A DNA stretch of 64,000 bases. Origin: Saccharopolyspora gregorii (GTDB taxonomy: Bacteria > Actinomycetota > Actinomycetes > Mycobacteriales > Pseudonocardiaceae). This document shows positions 9,501-18,563 of this stretch, in pieces. Within the stretch, counting starts at the first letter, position 1. Each line of letters opens with the position of its first letter. The notes below the pieces were generated by a model that was not told where the DNA came from, searched no databases, and saw only the letters and a list, made by a program, of their open reading frames with translations. The translations under genes were made by a program, and so were the position numbers. The stretch is from NCBI RefSeq assembly GCF_024734405.1, contig NZ_CP059556.1:3906001-3970000 (forward strand), in the 5' to 3' direction.

Positions 9501-12500
9501 CCGCCATTCCAGCGTCTCGGTCTCGTCGGCGGGCGCGGGCAGCGCCGCCCACTCGGCGTCGCGGACCCGCAGCGGCCCGTCGATCCCGGCGACCCGGGCG
9601 AAGGCCAGCGCGCCGTCCAGCAGCGCCAGGGTGGCGTACCGCCGCTTGCGGCCCGCGGTGTGCACGTAGTCCAGCAGTTCGTCGCCGCGCGGCTTCAGCT
9701 CGTAGCGCACGCCGTGCAGGTCGGAACGGTTCTCCCCCACCCACGGGTGTGCGCGGCGGGTGAACGCCAGCGGCCGCAGCACGCTGGGCGCGTCGTCGAA
9801 CTCGGGGTACCAGCAGCGGACCCGCTCGAACGGGTAGGCGGGCAGCGAGAGCTTCGCGGGCCGGGTGCCGAGCGGCCACAGCCGGTCCCAGTCGACCGCG
9901 GCGCCCTGCGACCAGTGCCGGGCGAGCGCGGCCAGGTCGCGGTCGGCGACGGCCTGCTCGACGGTGGCGGCGTTCGCCGCGCGGCGCTGCCGCAGCGTGC
10001 TCGCGACGAACTCCACGCCCTCCGGGAGCACCGGAGCATCGGCGGTGAGGTCCACCCCGGACAGCGCGGTGAGCCGCTCCAGCGCGTGCCGCGCGTCGGT
10101 GGCCACGAACGCCAGCCGGCACGGCAGCTCGTTCTTACCGGTCTGCAACCCGTAGGCCAGCGCGTCCAGCCCGGGTCGCGCGGATCCCAGGTGGTCGCGC
10201 AGGTCGCCGAGCACCGTGCGCAACGCCTGCGGGGTCATCGCGGAGAACACCAGCAGCTGCGGCCCGCCGCTGTCCGGGGCGGCGACCACGGTGCCGTCGT
10301 GCTCCTCCACCACCAGGTGGACGTTGATGCCGCCCGCGCCGATCGAGGTGATCCCGGCCCGGCGCGGTACCTGCTCACCGCGCACCACCGGCCGTTCCCA
10401 CGCGGCGCGTTCCCGCTGCACCGCGAACGGCGTCGCGTCGAAGTCGATGGCCGGGCTCAGCGTCTCGGAGTGCAGCGACGGCGCCAAGGTGCGGTGCCGC
10501 AGCTGCAGCAGCACCTTCGTCAGCCCCACCAGCCCGGAGCCGGACAGCAGGTGCGCCACGTTCGACTTCACCGAGCCCAGCGCGCAGAACCCGGTGTCGT
10601 CGGTGTCCCGGCCGAACGCGAGGCTCGCGCCCTTGATCTCGATCGGATCGCCCAGCGAGGTCGCCGAACCGTGCCCCTCCAGGTAGCTGATGGTGCGGGC
10701 GTCCACGTCGGCGTCGTCCAGCGCGCGTTCGACGGCGCGGGCCTGCTGCTGCGGGCTGGGCACGGTGAACCCGTTGCGCACGCCCGCGTTGGTGAGCCCG
10801 CTGCCCTTGATCACGCCGTACACGTGGTCGCCGTCGGCGACGGCCTCGCCGAGCGGTTTGAGCACCACCGCGCCGACGCCCTCGCCGAGGATGGTGCCGT
10901 CCGCGCCGAGCCCGTAGCTGCGCACCACGTCGGCGGACTTGGTGGTGAAGTGCGCCTGCGAGGTGGAGATCAGGTCGTAGGGGTGCAGCATCAGGTTGAT
11001 CCCGCCGACCACCACCATCCGGGTCTCGCCGTCGCGCAGCAGCCGCACCGCCTGGTGCACGCACGCCGCGGACGAGGCGCACATGGTGTCCACGAACACC
11101 GACGGGCCGGTGAACCCGTAGTGGTAGGACAGCATGTTCGCCATCACGCCGACTTCGCTGCCGCTGGTGGTGGTGCCGCGTTGCAGCATGTTCTGGAAGC
11201 CGTAGTAGGCGTAGCTGTTGTTCATCGAGCCGACGAGCACGCCCACGTCGCCGTCGTAGCGGCGGCGCAGCGTCTCCCGCGAGTACCCGGCGTCCTCCAG
11301 CGCGGTCACCCCGGTCTGCAGGAACAGCCGCACCTCCGGGGACATGATCTCGGCATTGCGCTGGGAGATGTTGAAGTAGCGCGGGTCGAACGCGTCCACG
11401 TCGCGCAGGAAGGTGCCGGTGCGCACGACGGTCTTGCCGAGCACGTCGCGCTCGTCGAAGTGGATGTCGCCGTGGCGCCAGCGGGATGCGGGCACGGTCT
11501 CGAAGCTGTGCCTGCCTTCGCTGAGCAGGTCCCAGAACTCCTCCAGGGTGTCCGCTCCGGGGTAGCGCCCGGCCATGCCGACGACGGCGATGTCGTGCCG
11601 GCCGGGGTCGTGGCGGGGGTCGGCGGGGCGCGGGGTCGTGGTGGCGGTGGGGGTCGCGGCGATGGATGAAGTCGTTGCGGCGACCGGACTTCCGGCGGAA
11701 TCCGGAGTCGCGGTAGCCGAAGTTCCGGCGGTGGCTGGAATCGCGGCGGCCGGAGTGGCCGGGATCGTGCTGGTCGTCGCCGCGACGGCCGGCTCCAGCA
11801 CCGGCCTCCCTTGCGGCCCAGCGGCATCAGATCCCGCGGCAGCGCTCTCGTCGCTCGCCTCCACAGTGGACTCGACCGGCGCGACGAGTTCCAGCAGCCG
11901 CTCCCGGTGCTCGGCGACGAAGTACTCCGCCACCCCGCGCAGGTCCACGTGCTCGAAGAACAGCGTCTTCGGCAGCGAGCCGAACGAGTCCTCCAGGGTG
12001 CTGGTGAGGTCGACGATCGCGATGGAGTCGATGCCGTAGTGCTCCAGCTTCTCGTCCGCCAGGATGCCGTCCGGGTCCTGCCGGGTAACCTCCGCGAACA
12101 CCGCGCGCAGGAAGTCCTGGGCGCGTTCGGCCAGCTCCGCGTCGTCGAGCTCGACGGCCGGAGCCGCCGGCCTCGGCATCGGAGCCGCCGGAGCCGGGAC
12201 CGCCGCGACCGGCCGGTCCAGCCCGGCGTACACCCGCAGCTTCGCGCGCTCCCCGTGCAGCACGACCCGCCGCACCGGTGACCCGGTGCGCAGCGCCCGC
12301 TCGATCGCGGCCAGCCCGGCCTCGGTGGGCAGCGGCACGGTGCCGGTGCGCTTGCGCAGGTAGGCGGTGGTGGCGGCGTCCATCCGCATCCCGCCGTCGG
12401 CCCACAGCGGCCAGTCCAGCACGCGGGTCTCGGCGCCGGTGGCCTGCCGCCGCAGCGCGAACGCGTCCAGGTGGGCGTTGGCGGCGGCGTAGTCGGCCTG

Positions 12501-15500
12501 CGCGGCGCCGCCGAAGGCACCCGCGACGGAACCGAACAGCAGCAGGAAGTCCAGGTCGAGGTCCTCGGTGGCGGCCGCCAGGTGCGCGGTGCCGTCGACC
12601 TTCGGGGCGAGCACGGCGGTGGTTCTCGCGAGGGGTTTGGTGGCGAGGTAGCCGTCGTCGAGCACCCCGGCCGCGTGGAACACGCCGTCCAGGCGCCCGT
12701 GCTCGGCGCGGATGGTGCGGACCGCATCCCGGACGCTCGCGGCGTCGGTGACGTCGGCCCGCACGTAGTGCACCCGCTCGTGCGGCGGGGTGGGCGCCTG
12801 CTCGGAGCGGCCGCTGACCACCACGGTCGCGCCGTGCCGGACGCACAGGTGCTCGGCGAGCAGCCGCCCGATGCCCCCGGCGCCGCCGGTGATCCAGTAG
12901 ACGCCGCCGGTGCGCAGCAGGCTCTCCCCCGCCGCTGCGGCCGGGAGCTCGGTGGTCTCGTGGCGCCACCGCCGCCCGTCGCGGGTGTGCGCGACCTCGG
13001 CGTCCTCGGTGGCGGCTTCGGTGTGCACGGCGCGTTCGAAGCGGGCCGCGTCGCGCGGGTCGAAGCCGTCGAGGAGCACCAGCGTGCCGCGGAACGCCGG
13101 GTCCTCCAGCCGCGCGGTCTTGAGCAGCGCCGCCAGCGGCCCGAACACCGGCGAGTCCGGTTCGCCGGGCGCCACCACCAGCACCCGGCCCTTGCCGAGG
13201 CGTTGCAGGTGCGCGTAGCAGCTCTCGAACGCGGCGCGCATCGCGATCGCGTCGGTGGTCCCGGCGGGCACCGGCAGCGGCAGCACCTCCGCGCCGAGCC
13301 GAGCCGCGCTCGCGGGCACCAGGTCGTCGTCCAGGGCGGCGTTGAGCACCACCACCGGCCCCGCCCTTCCCTCCGATGTGGACGGTGCTTCGACCCAGTT
13401 CCCGGTGACCTCCAGCAGGTCGTGGCCGGGTTCCGCGGCCGGTTCGCCGCCGAGGGAGCGGGCGGTGTAGCCGGTGAACCGGACGCACAACCGGCCCGCG
13501 TCGTCGAGCAGGTCCACGTCCACCTTGCCGCGCCCGCGCGCGCCCGCGGCCGGGCGCAGCCACGCGTGCGCGGTGGCGGTGGTCGCGGCGGGCGCGGACA
13601 GCTCGTCCAGCGCGAACGGCACCGCGGGCGCCGACGGTTCCCGCCAGCCGCCGTCCGGGCCGCCGACCGCGAGCGCGGCGAGCAGCGCGCTGTCCAGGAT
13701 CGCGGGATGCAGCCGCGGCCCGGGCGCCGCCGCTGCGGGCAGCCGCAGCTCCGCCAGCACCCCGTCCGGGCCGGTGCGCACCGAGGTCAGCGCGCGCAGC
13801 GCGGGTCCGTGCTCGATGCCGCTGGCCCGCAACGCCGCGTACCCGGCGTCGGCGGCCAGCTCCCGGGGGTGCCGTGCGCGCAGCTCGGCCAGGTCCACCG
13901 ATTCCGTCGCGTCCGCACCGGGTTCGACGCGGCCGCTCGCGTACGGTTCGCCCGCCGCATCGGCGAGCGCGTAGTCGTGCCCGTCGCCGCCGGGGGTCAG
14001 CCGCAGCCGGGCGTCCAGCCCGTCCGGCCCGACGGCCAGCGGGCGGATCCACACCGCGTTGCGCACCCGCGGCGTCCGGTGCCCCGCGGCCCGCGCGGCG
14101 GCCAGCGCCAGGTCCAGCACGGCCACGCCCGGCACGATGCGGGTGCCGCCGACGACGTGGTCGCGCACGTAGCCCTGGGTGTCGTCGAAGCGCACCGGGA
14201 AGGTCCAGTCGTCGCCGGAGCGCTCCCCGGCGCCCAGCGCGGCGGTCTCGGGCGCGGCGGGCTCGGGCACGGCGGTCTCGGACGCGGCGGTCTCGGACGC
14301 GGCGGTCTCGGGCGCGGGGCTCTCGGACACCGCCGGGGCCGGGGCTTCGACGGGCCGCGGGCTCAGGTTCGACGGCGCGGTGGGCGTGAACCAGTGCGGG
14401 GTGCGGGCGAACGCGTAGCCCGGCAGGTGCAGCCGCCGCCCCTGCGCCGGCCACTGCGACCAGTCCACCGGCAGCCCGGTGGCCCAGGCGGCGGCGAACT
14501 TGTCGTACCGCCCCTGCTCCAGCCAGCGCGCGCCGAGCTCACCGAGGTCCTCGGCGTCCAGCCCGGCGGGCACGTCCTCGCCCGCGCGGCCGCGCTCGCA
14601 CCCGGCGGGGCGTTCCCCGACGGCGAGGGATTCCAGCTGGTCCGCCCAGGTCTCCAGGTCGGTGGCGCGGAACGCGGCGCGTTCGGCCATCGGCACCCGG
14701 CCGTCGCGCAGGGTGCGGGCGATGTCCGCGAGCGCGGGCCGCTCGCCCCGCTCGACCCGCCGCCGCACCCAGTCCGCGAGCACCGCGCAGCTCGCCCGCA
14801 GCCGTTGCTCGTCGCGCGCGGACACCGGCAGCCAGTGCTCGCCCGGCCGCTCCGCGTCGGCGGGGACGTCCGCCCCGGATTCGAGCAGCACGTGCGCGTT
14901 GGTGCCGCCGAAGCCGAAGGAGCTCACGCCCGCCCGCAGCGGCCCGGGCGCCTCCCAGTCGGTGAGCTCGGCGACGACGTGCAGCGGGCTGCCCGCGAGC
15001 TTGATCAGCGGGTTGAGCTTGCGGAAGTGCACCGTCCCCGGCAGCTGCCGGTGCCGCATCGCGAGGATCACCTTGAGCATCCCGGCGACGCCGGCGGCAC
15101 CTTCCAGGTGGCCGATGTTGGTCTTCACCGAGCCGACGCCGCAGCGGTGCTCGGCGGGCACCTCCGCACCGCCGCGCAGGTCCGCGAACGCCTTCTTCAG
15201 CCCGCGGATCTCGATCGGATCGCCGACCGGGGTGCCCGGGCCGTGCGTCTCCACGTAGCTCACCGTCTCCGGCGCGACGCCCGCTCGCCGGTAGATGCCG
15301 CTGATCAGCTCGGCCTGCGCGTCCGGGTTGGTGACGGTCAGCGAGCTGGTGCGCCCGCCGTGGTTGCTGCCGATGCCCTTGATCACCGCGTGCACCGGGT
15401 CGCCGTCGCGCCGCGCGTCCGCGGCCCGCTTGAGCAGCACCACGCCGCCGCCCTCGCCGCGCACGTACCCGTTGGCACCGGCGTCGAACGCGCGGCACTT

Positions 15501-16181
15501 CCCGTCCGGGGAGAGCATCCCGGCCTTGGCGAACGCGATGAAGTGCCGCGCCGACCAGGTCAGGTTCACCCCGCCCGCCAGCGCGTACTCGCAGTCCCCC
15601 GTCAGCAGCGCCTGCACGCCCTGCTGCACCGCGACCAGCGAGCTGGCGCAGGCGGTGTCGTTGACGACGCTGGGCCCGCGGAAGTCGAAGTGGTGCGAGA
15701 CGCGGTTCGCGATGATCGCGTAGGCCGCGCCCGTCGGGTAGTAGGCGTCGACCTCGGCGACCTCCTGCTCGACGAGCTCCGCGTAGTCCCAGTGGCACAC
15801 GCCCAGGAACACCCCGGTCGCCGAGCCGGCGAGCCGGTCCGCCCGGTACCCCGCGTCCTCCACCGCGTGCCAGCTGAGTTCGAGGGCCATCCGCTGCTGC
15901 GGGTCCATGGATTGCGCTTCGCGCGGGGAGATCTGGAAGAACTCGGCGTCGAAGCAGTCCACGTCGTCGACGAACCCGCCCCAGGCGCAGCTGGTCTTGT
16001 TGAACTCGCGGCGCGGGTCGCCGAGGTGGTCCTCCTTGCGCCAGCGCCGCTCCGGGACCTCGCTGATCAGCGAGCGTCCCGCGGCCAGGTGTTCCCAGAA
16101 CTCGTCCATCGTCCGCGAGCCGGGCAGGCGCAGCGAGGTGCCGATGATGGCGATGTCGTGGTCATCGGTTCCGTGGTCCAT
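6528..16181 (-). CDS. trans-AT type I polyketide synthase 1 with KS-B branching module
   Basis: A 3217-residue multienzyme. Module 1: KS (Cys178 in NDTACASS, His313 in THGPGTP, TNIGH), DH (HVVGGTRIVPG, His675), KR (GGVYWITGGAGGIG near 1093, LDD motif typical of B-type ketoreductases, YAAAN), ACP (GIDSI near 1384). Module 2: KS (Cys1701 in VDTMCASS, unusual EGHGSATSLGDP), then a roughly 270-residue DH-like region (about 2140-2410) without a normal DH active site, in the place of the branching (B) domain of glutarimide PKSs, then ACP (GFESI near 2471). A third KS (Cys2725 in IDTACSSS, EAHGTGT, KTNIGH) ends the protein; its KR and ACP are on PKS 2. No AT domains are present. Module 1 should give an alpha,beta-unsaturated thioester, which KS-B can attack to close a six-membered imide from a malonamyl starter. 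The domain order is seen; the chemistry is inferred from characterised glutarimide synthases. Confidence 0.95.
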   Translation of the reverse strand: MDHGTDDHDIAIIGTSLRLPGSRTMDEFWEHLAAGRSLISEVPERRWRKEDHLGDPRREFNKTSCAWGGFVDDVDCFDAEFFQISPREAQSMDPQQRMALELSWHAVEDAGYRADRLAGSATGVFLGVCHWDYAELVEQEVAEVDAYYPTGAAYAIIANRVSHHFDFRGPSVVNDTACASSLVAVQQGVQALLTGDCEYALAGGVNLTWSARHFIAFAKAGMLSPDGKCRAFDAGANGYVRGEGGGVVLLKRAADARRDGDPVHAVIKGIGSNHGGRTSSLTVTNPDAQAELISGIYRRAGVAPETVSYVETHGPGTPVGDPIEIRGLKKAFADLRGGAEVPAEHRCGVGSVKTNIGHLEGAAGVAGMLKVILAMRHRQLPGTVHFRKLNPLIKLAGSPLHVVAELTDWEAPGPLRAGVSSFGFGGTNAHVLLESGADVPADAERPGEHWLPVSARDEQRLRASCAVLADWVRRRVERGERPALADIARTLRDGRVPMAERAAFRATDLETWADQLESLAVGERPAGCERGRAGEDVPAGLDAEDLGELGARWLEQGRYDKFAAAWATGLPVDWSQWPAQGRRLHLPGYAFARTPHWFTPTAPSNLSPRPVEAPAPAVSESPAPETAASETAASETAVPEPAAPETAALGAGERSGDDWTFPVRFDDTQGYVRDHVVGGTRIVPGVAVLDLALAAARAAGHRTPRVRNAVWIRPLAVGPDGLDARLRLTPGGDGHDYALADAAGEPYASGRVEPGADATESVDLAELRARHPRELAADAGYAALRASGIEHGPALRALTSVRTGPDGVLAELRLPAAAAPGPRLHPAILDSALLAALAVGGPDGGWREPSAPAVPFALDELSAPAATTATAHAWLRPAAGARGRGKVDVDLLDDAGRLCVRFTGYTARSLGGEPAAEPGHDLLEVTGNWVEAPSTSEGRAGPVVVLNAALDDDLVPASAARLGAEVLPLPVPAGTTDAIAMRAAFESCYAHLQRLGKGRVLVVAPGEPDSPVFGPLAALLKTARLEDPAFRGTLVLLDGFDPRDAARFERAVHTEAATEDAEVAHTRDGRRWRHETTELPAAAAGESLLRTGGVYWITGGAGGIGRLLAEHLCVRHGATVVVSGRSEQAPTPPHERVHYVRADVTDAASVRDAVRTIRAEHGRLDGVFHAAGVLDDGYLATKPLARTTAVLAPKVDGTAHLAAATEDLDLDFLLLFGSVAGAFGGAAQADYAAANAHLDAFALRRQATGAETRVLDWPLWADGGMRMDAATTAYLRKRTGTVPLPTEAGLAAIERALRTGSPVRRVVLHGERAKLRVYAGLDRPVAAVPAPAAPMPRPAAPAVELDDAELAERAQDFLRAVFAEVTRQDPDGILADEKLEHYGIDSIAIVDLTSTLEDSFGSLPKTLFFEHVDLRGVAEYFVAEHRERLLELVAPVESTVEASDESAAAGSDAAGPQGRPVLEPAVAATTSTIPATPAAAIPATAGTSATATPDSAGSPVAATTSSIAATPTATTTPRPADPRHDPGRHDIAVVGMAGRYPGADTLEEFWDLLSEGRHSFETVPASRWRHGDIHFDERDVLGKTVVRTGTFLRDVDAFDPRYFNISQRNAEIMSPEVRLFLQTGVTALEDAGYSRETLRRRYDGDVGVLVGSMNNSYAYYGFQNMLQRGTTTSGSEVGVMANMLSYHYGFTGPSVFVDTMCASSAACVHQAVRLLRDGETRMVVVGGINLMLHPYDLISTSQAHFTTKSADVVRSYGLGADGTILGEGVGAVVLKPLGEAVADGDHVYGVIKGSGLTNAGVRNGFTVPSPQQQARAVERALDDADVDARTISYLEGHGSATSLGDPIEIKGASLAFGRDTDDTGFCALGSVKSNVAHLLSGSGLVGLTKVLLQLRHRTLAPSLHSETLSPAIDFDATPFAVQRERAAWERPVVRGEQVPRRAGITSIGAGGINVHLVVEEHDGTVVAAPDSGGPQLLVFSAMTPQALRTVLGDLRDHLGSARPGLDALAYGLQTGKNELPCRLAFVATDARHALERLTALSGVDLTADAPVLPEGVEFVASTLRQRRAANAATVEQAVADRDLAALARHWSQGAAVDWDRLWPLGTRPAKLSLPAYPFERVRCWYPEFDDAPSVLRPLAFTRRAHPWVGENRSDLHGVRYELKPRGDELLDYVHTAGRKRRYATLALLDGALAFARVAGIDGPLRVRDAEWAALPAPADETETLEWRLGGASGAHRVELRHADGTPRFAATVEAVAGQRVPDVPVDVPDELDQDGFYAALGAAGLDARPYSRSVEGVARLRDGRLLVRVGEPALCQDPHKRHVHVPAWVLAGVLQGVQHALGDPDATALRVAELHGEELDRTRVLVLDRVADAEFRIDLADERGRVLGRIDRAEFGTGELPGSVRGSAVAVVPALAAPVADPSSAAAPESTSDDESRLVRALRETVADQLKFDLAEIDADTHFHAYGFESIALATLATELNGLLGVELSPAVFFECPNIRSLAEHLRERWPDRAAASEQTAAAPAQAASAPAQAPPERAPAAPAPLGPAQQPPAAESASDAVAVVGAAGRFPGAACLDEFWQRLRAGDDLVTPYPGDRFDERYTDTVARTDFPKFAGQLADVDRFDAGFFNLSRLEAELMDPQQRLALETTWAALENGGYAPARLPERTGVYFGVSGNDYHQLLNASGVAPDGYTATGNAHSVLANRISFVLDVHGPSEPIDTACSSSLVALHRAVQDIRSGRCEMALAGGVNLLLSVDTFAATQQTGMLSPDGRCKTFAADADGYVRAEGVAVVLLKPLAAAVRDGDAIWGVVRGSAENHGGRAGSLTAPNGVAQAALVREAMGELDPGSIGYVEAHGTGTALGDPVEVNALATAYRDLGGPGPDGRPWALGSVKTNIGHAESAAGLAGVLKVLLAMRHRELPPTLHCDRLNPHLPLSGGEFEVVRRGQVWEPRADANGRAWPLRAGVSSFGFGGANAHVVLEAPPRPRRTPADGGPQAVLLSARDDERLREAARRLRDHLRGAPATELPELAHTLQVGREAMERRLGLVAGSVEQLAGALDRYLAGDSSGLHVGGVPRSRGTGVRRGTAHSPEVARALRDGRLDEVVRLWCDGSDVDWSVLHPAGTGVVRLPGYPFARERYRVPDSAPGNHWNDRENPGARRGTGSVVRKTAALAEETAVVDGRSPEAGFDTGAYAALLDAVLDDRLGPDALSDA

Positions 16182-16292
16182 CGAAGTCGTCTCCGTCTCA
16201 GCACCGGTGCCGCTGCGGCCCGCGTCGGCTCGTCCGGTCGTGGTCGTGCCCGTCCCGCGCGCCCGACCGGGGCGGCCCGCGGGACTCGGAGG

Positions 16293-18260
16293 TCAGGCGG
16301 CCGCGCAGGTGCGCTCGTCGACGACCCGCAGGGGCACCTTCAGGGGATCGCGGTTCAGACCGTGCCCGCGCACGAACCAGTGGTGCAGCCACACCGTGGA
16401 GGCCAGCAGCACGAACGCCTGGTTCTCCTTGGTGCCGATGCGTTCCGGCGGGGCGTCGTAGACGCGGTTGACGAACTTGCGCACGAACCGCGCGTCCAGG
16501 GCGGGGATCTCGCCGAGCACGTCCGGGTCCAGCAGCAGGTCCCGGTAGTCGGGCCGGGAACGCACGAACACCGCGGAATCCGGCGCGCGGTAGGGGAACT
16601 TGCCCTTCTTCACGATGCGCTCCGGCAGCACGTCCGCGTAGGCCAGCTTCAGCAGGTGCTTCTCGTCGTAGGGGTCGCCGAAGCGCCCGTTGACCGAGTT
16701 CGCGCGGCGCACCACCGCCGGATCCAGGAACGGGCAGCGGTTCTCCACGCCGTGCGCCAGCGCCATCCGCTCGCCCTGGGTGGACAGCAGGTAGCCGGCC
16801 AGCAGGGTGCGGAACTCCAGCCACTGCGCCTTCCGCACCGGGTCCAGTTCGGCGTAGCCGGGTTCCTCGGCGACGAGCCGTTCCACCGCGGCCAGCGGAT
16901 CGCCGGGCTCGGCGAGCAGCCGGGCCGCGAACCGGCCGTTCTGGAACCGCATCTGGTGCGAGAACAGGCCGGGCCGCTGCTCGGTGGAGAACTGCTGGTA
17001 GAGCCCCAGCATCCGGCGCTGCTCGTCGGCGCCGCTGAAGTGCGCCAGGTACGGGTGGAGCCGCCCCATCCGCTCCCGGCGGGTCTCGTCGTCGAGCGCG
17101 TCCCACTCGGACAGCAGCCGGGTGTCCTTGAAGATGCCGTAGCCGAGGAACGCCTCGTCGGCGCCTTCGCCGCTGAGCACCACCTTGATGCCCTCGCGCC
17201 GGACCTGCCGGGACAGCAGGTGCATCGGCACGAACGCGGTGCGGAACGCGGGCACTTCGGCGTGCCGGACGGCGTCGGGGAACGCTTCGGCGACGTCGGC
17301 GTCGGTGACGCGCAGCTTCGAGTGGTGGGTGCCGAGGTGCGCGGTGAGCTCGTCCTGCTCGGCGGACTCGTCGAACTCGGCGTCCTCGAACTCGATCGAG
17401 AACGTCCGAAGTGGACGGTCGGTGCGGCGGGCGGCGAGGTGCGCGATGATCGACGAGTCGAGGCCGCCGGAGGCGTACACCCCGACCTCCACGTCGCTGC
17501 GCAGCCGCACGTCCACCGCGCGTTCCAGGTCGCCGCGCACCAGCTCCACGGCCTCCTGCTCCGACTCCGGCGCCGGGCCGGGGGTCAGGTCCAGCGGTGC
17601 CCACCGGCCGCGCCGCTCCTGGTCACCGCGCACCGACAGGTACTCGCCCATCGGGACCTGCTCGATCCCGCGGTAGCCGCTGTGCGCGGGCAGCGGCGTC
17701 CAGGTCGCGTAGAGCGAGGCCAGCTGGTCCGGGTCGAACTCGAAGCGGAACCCCGGGTACGCCAGGAACGCCTTCATCTCGGAGGCGAACAGCAGGGCGC
17801 CGTCGTGCCGGGCCACGAACAGCGGCCGCTTGCCGTACCGGTCGCGGGCCAGGTGCAGCTCATCGGTGACCGCGTCGTGCACGGCGAACGCGAACGCCCC
17901 GTTGAACTTCGGCAGGCAGTCCGGGCCCCACTCCGCCCACGCGTTCAGCACCACCTCGGTGTCCGACCCGGTGCGGAACGCGGCACCGCGCGCCCGCAGC
18001 TCGGCGCGCAGCTCCCGGTAGTTGTAGAGCTCGCCGTTGTAGCACAACCGGAATCGCCGGTCGGCGCTGAGCACGGGCTGCTGGCCGCCGGCGAGGTCGA
18101 TGATGCTCAGCCGCACCGTGCCCATCGCGATCCGGTCGTCGAGCAGGCAGCCCGCCTCGTCCGGGCCGCGGTGCTCGATCTGGGCGAGCATGTCGTGCAT
18201 CAGGTCCGCGTACTCCCGCGGAGGGCGCGGGCTGCGGTAGAACCCGGCGATGCCGCACAT
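16293..18260 (-). CDS. asparagine synthetase-like amidotransferase (malonamyl-ACP starter formation)
   Basis: Class II glutamine amidotransferase plus ATP-pyrophosphatase, 655 residues, the usual size for AsnB. Start chosen at the MCGIAGFY methionine so that the catalytic cysteine is residue 2; the frame is open 12 codons further upstream but those would bury it. Seen: Cys2, NGELYNY (about 75-81), GSDTEV (about 98-103), and the PP-loop SGGLDSS at 264-270. It begins 4 bases after the ACP stop and lies 111 bases before PKS 1. Enzymes of this family in glutarimide polyketide pathways convert malonyl-ACP to malonamyl-ACP, which primes the first KS; the position next to a free ACP and a trans-AT supports that role here. 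Primary asparagine synthesis is a less likely alternative given the operon. A minor possibility is amidation of the finished chain. Confidence 0.88.
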   Translation of the reverse strand: MCGIAGFYRSPRPPREYADLMHDMLAQIEHRGPDEAGCLLDDRIAMGTVRLSIIDLAGGQQPVLSADRRFRLCYNGELYNYRELRAELRARGAAFRTGSDTEVVLNAWAEWGPDCLPKFNGAFAFAVHDAVTDELHLARDRYGKRPLFVARHDGALLFASEMKAFLAYPGFRFEFDPDQLASLYATWTPLPAHSGYRGIEQVPMGEYLSVRGDQERRGRWAPLDLTPGPAPESEQEAVELVRGDLERAVDVRLRSDVEVGVYASGGLDSSIIAHLAARRTDRPLRTFSIEFEDAEFDESAEQDELTAHLGTHHSKLRVTDADVAEAFPDAVRHAEVPAFRTAFVPMHLLSRQVRREGIKVVLSGEGADEAFLGYGIFKDTRLLSEWDALDDETRRERMGRLHPYLAHFSGADEQRRMLGLYQQFSTEQRPGLFSHQMRFQNGRFAARLLAEPGDPLAAVERLVAEEPGYAELDPVRKAQWLEFRTLLAGYLLSTQGERMALAHGVENRCPFLDPAVVRRANSVNGRFGDPYDEKHLLKLAYADVLPERIVKKGKFPYRAPDSAVFVRSRPDYRDLLLDPDVLGEIPALDARFVRKFVNRVYDAPPERIGTKENQAFVLLASTVWLHHWFVRGHGLNRDPLKVPLRVVDERTCAAA

Positions 18261-18264
18261 GGCG

Positions 18265-18519
18265 TCACCGGCTTTCGAGCGCCCGCTCGCGGGCACCGTC
18301 GACGAAGGCGGCGATGCCGTTGAGCGACACCATGACGTTGCCGAGCAGCTCGTCCTCCTCGAACTGCACGCCGTAGCGCTCCTCGATGTGCGTCATCAGC
18401 GAGATGTAGCCGAAGGAGTCGAGGATCCCGGCCTGGAACAGGTCGGTGTCCTCGGTGGTCTCGGCGTCGAACTCGAACAGGAACTGCTCTTCGAGGTAGT
18501 CCTTCAACTCGTCCTTCAT
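18265..18519 (-). CDS. discrete acyl carrier protein
   Basis: An 84-residue acidic protein with the 4'-phosphopantetheine attachment motif around Ser35 (GILDSFGY) and the expected four-helix ACP length. ATG at 18519 follows a GGAGGAC ribosome binding site. It lies 44 bases after the AT-TE stop and 4 bases before the amidotransferase start, so the three genes are almost certainly co-translated. In ATtrans glutarimide clusters a free ACP is loaded with malonate by the discrete AT, then amidated by the amidotransferase to give the malonamyl starter. LDSFGY rather than the more common DSL is typical of stand-alone carrier proteins. The protein is complete and shows nothing odd. Confidence 0.9.
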   Translation of the reverse strand: MKDELKDYLEEQFLFEFDAETTEDTDLFQAGILDSFGYISLMTHIEERYGVQFEEDELLGNVMVSLNGIAAFVDGARERALESR

Positions 18520-18563
18520 CGCGGTCCTCCGCATCGTCGTCGTGGTCGTCCCGGAACCGGCCG

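Noticed and set aside
7119-18323. Plus-strand ORFs of more than 1500 codons across PKS 1 and the amidotransferase
   Set aside because: Antisense shadows of genuine minus-strand coding; no ribosome binding site or recognisable domain.
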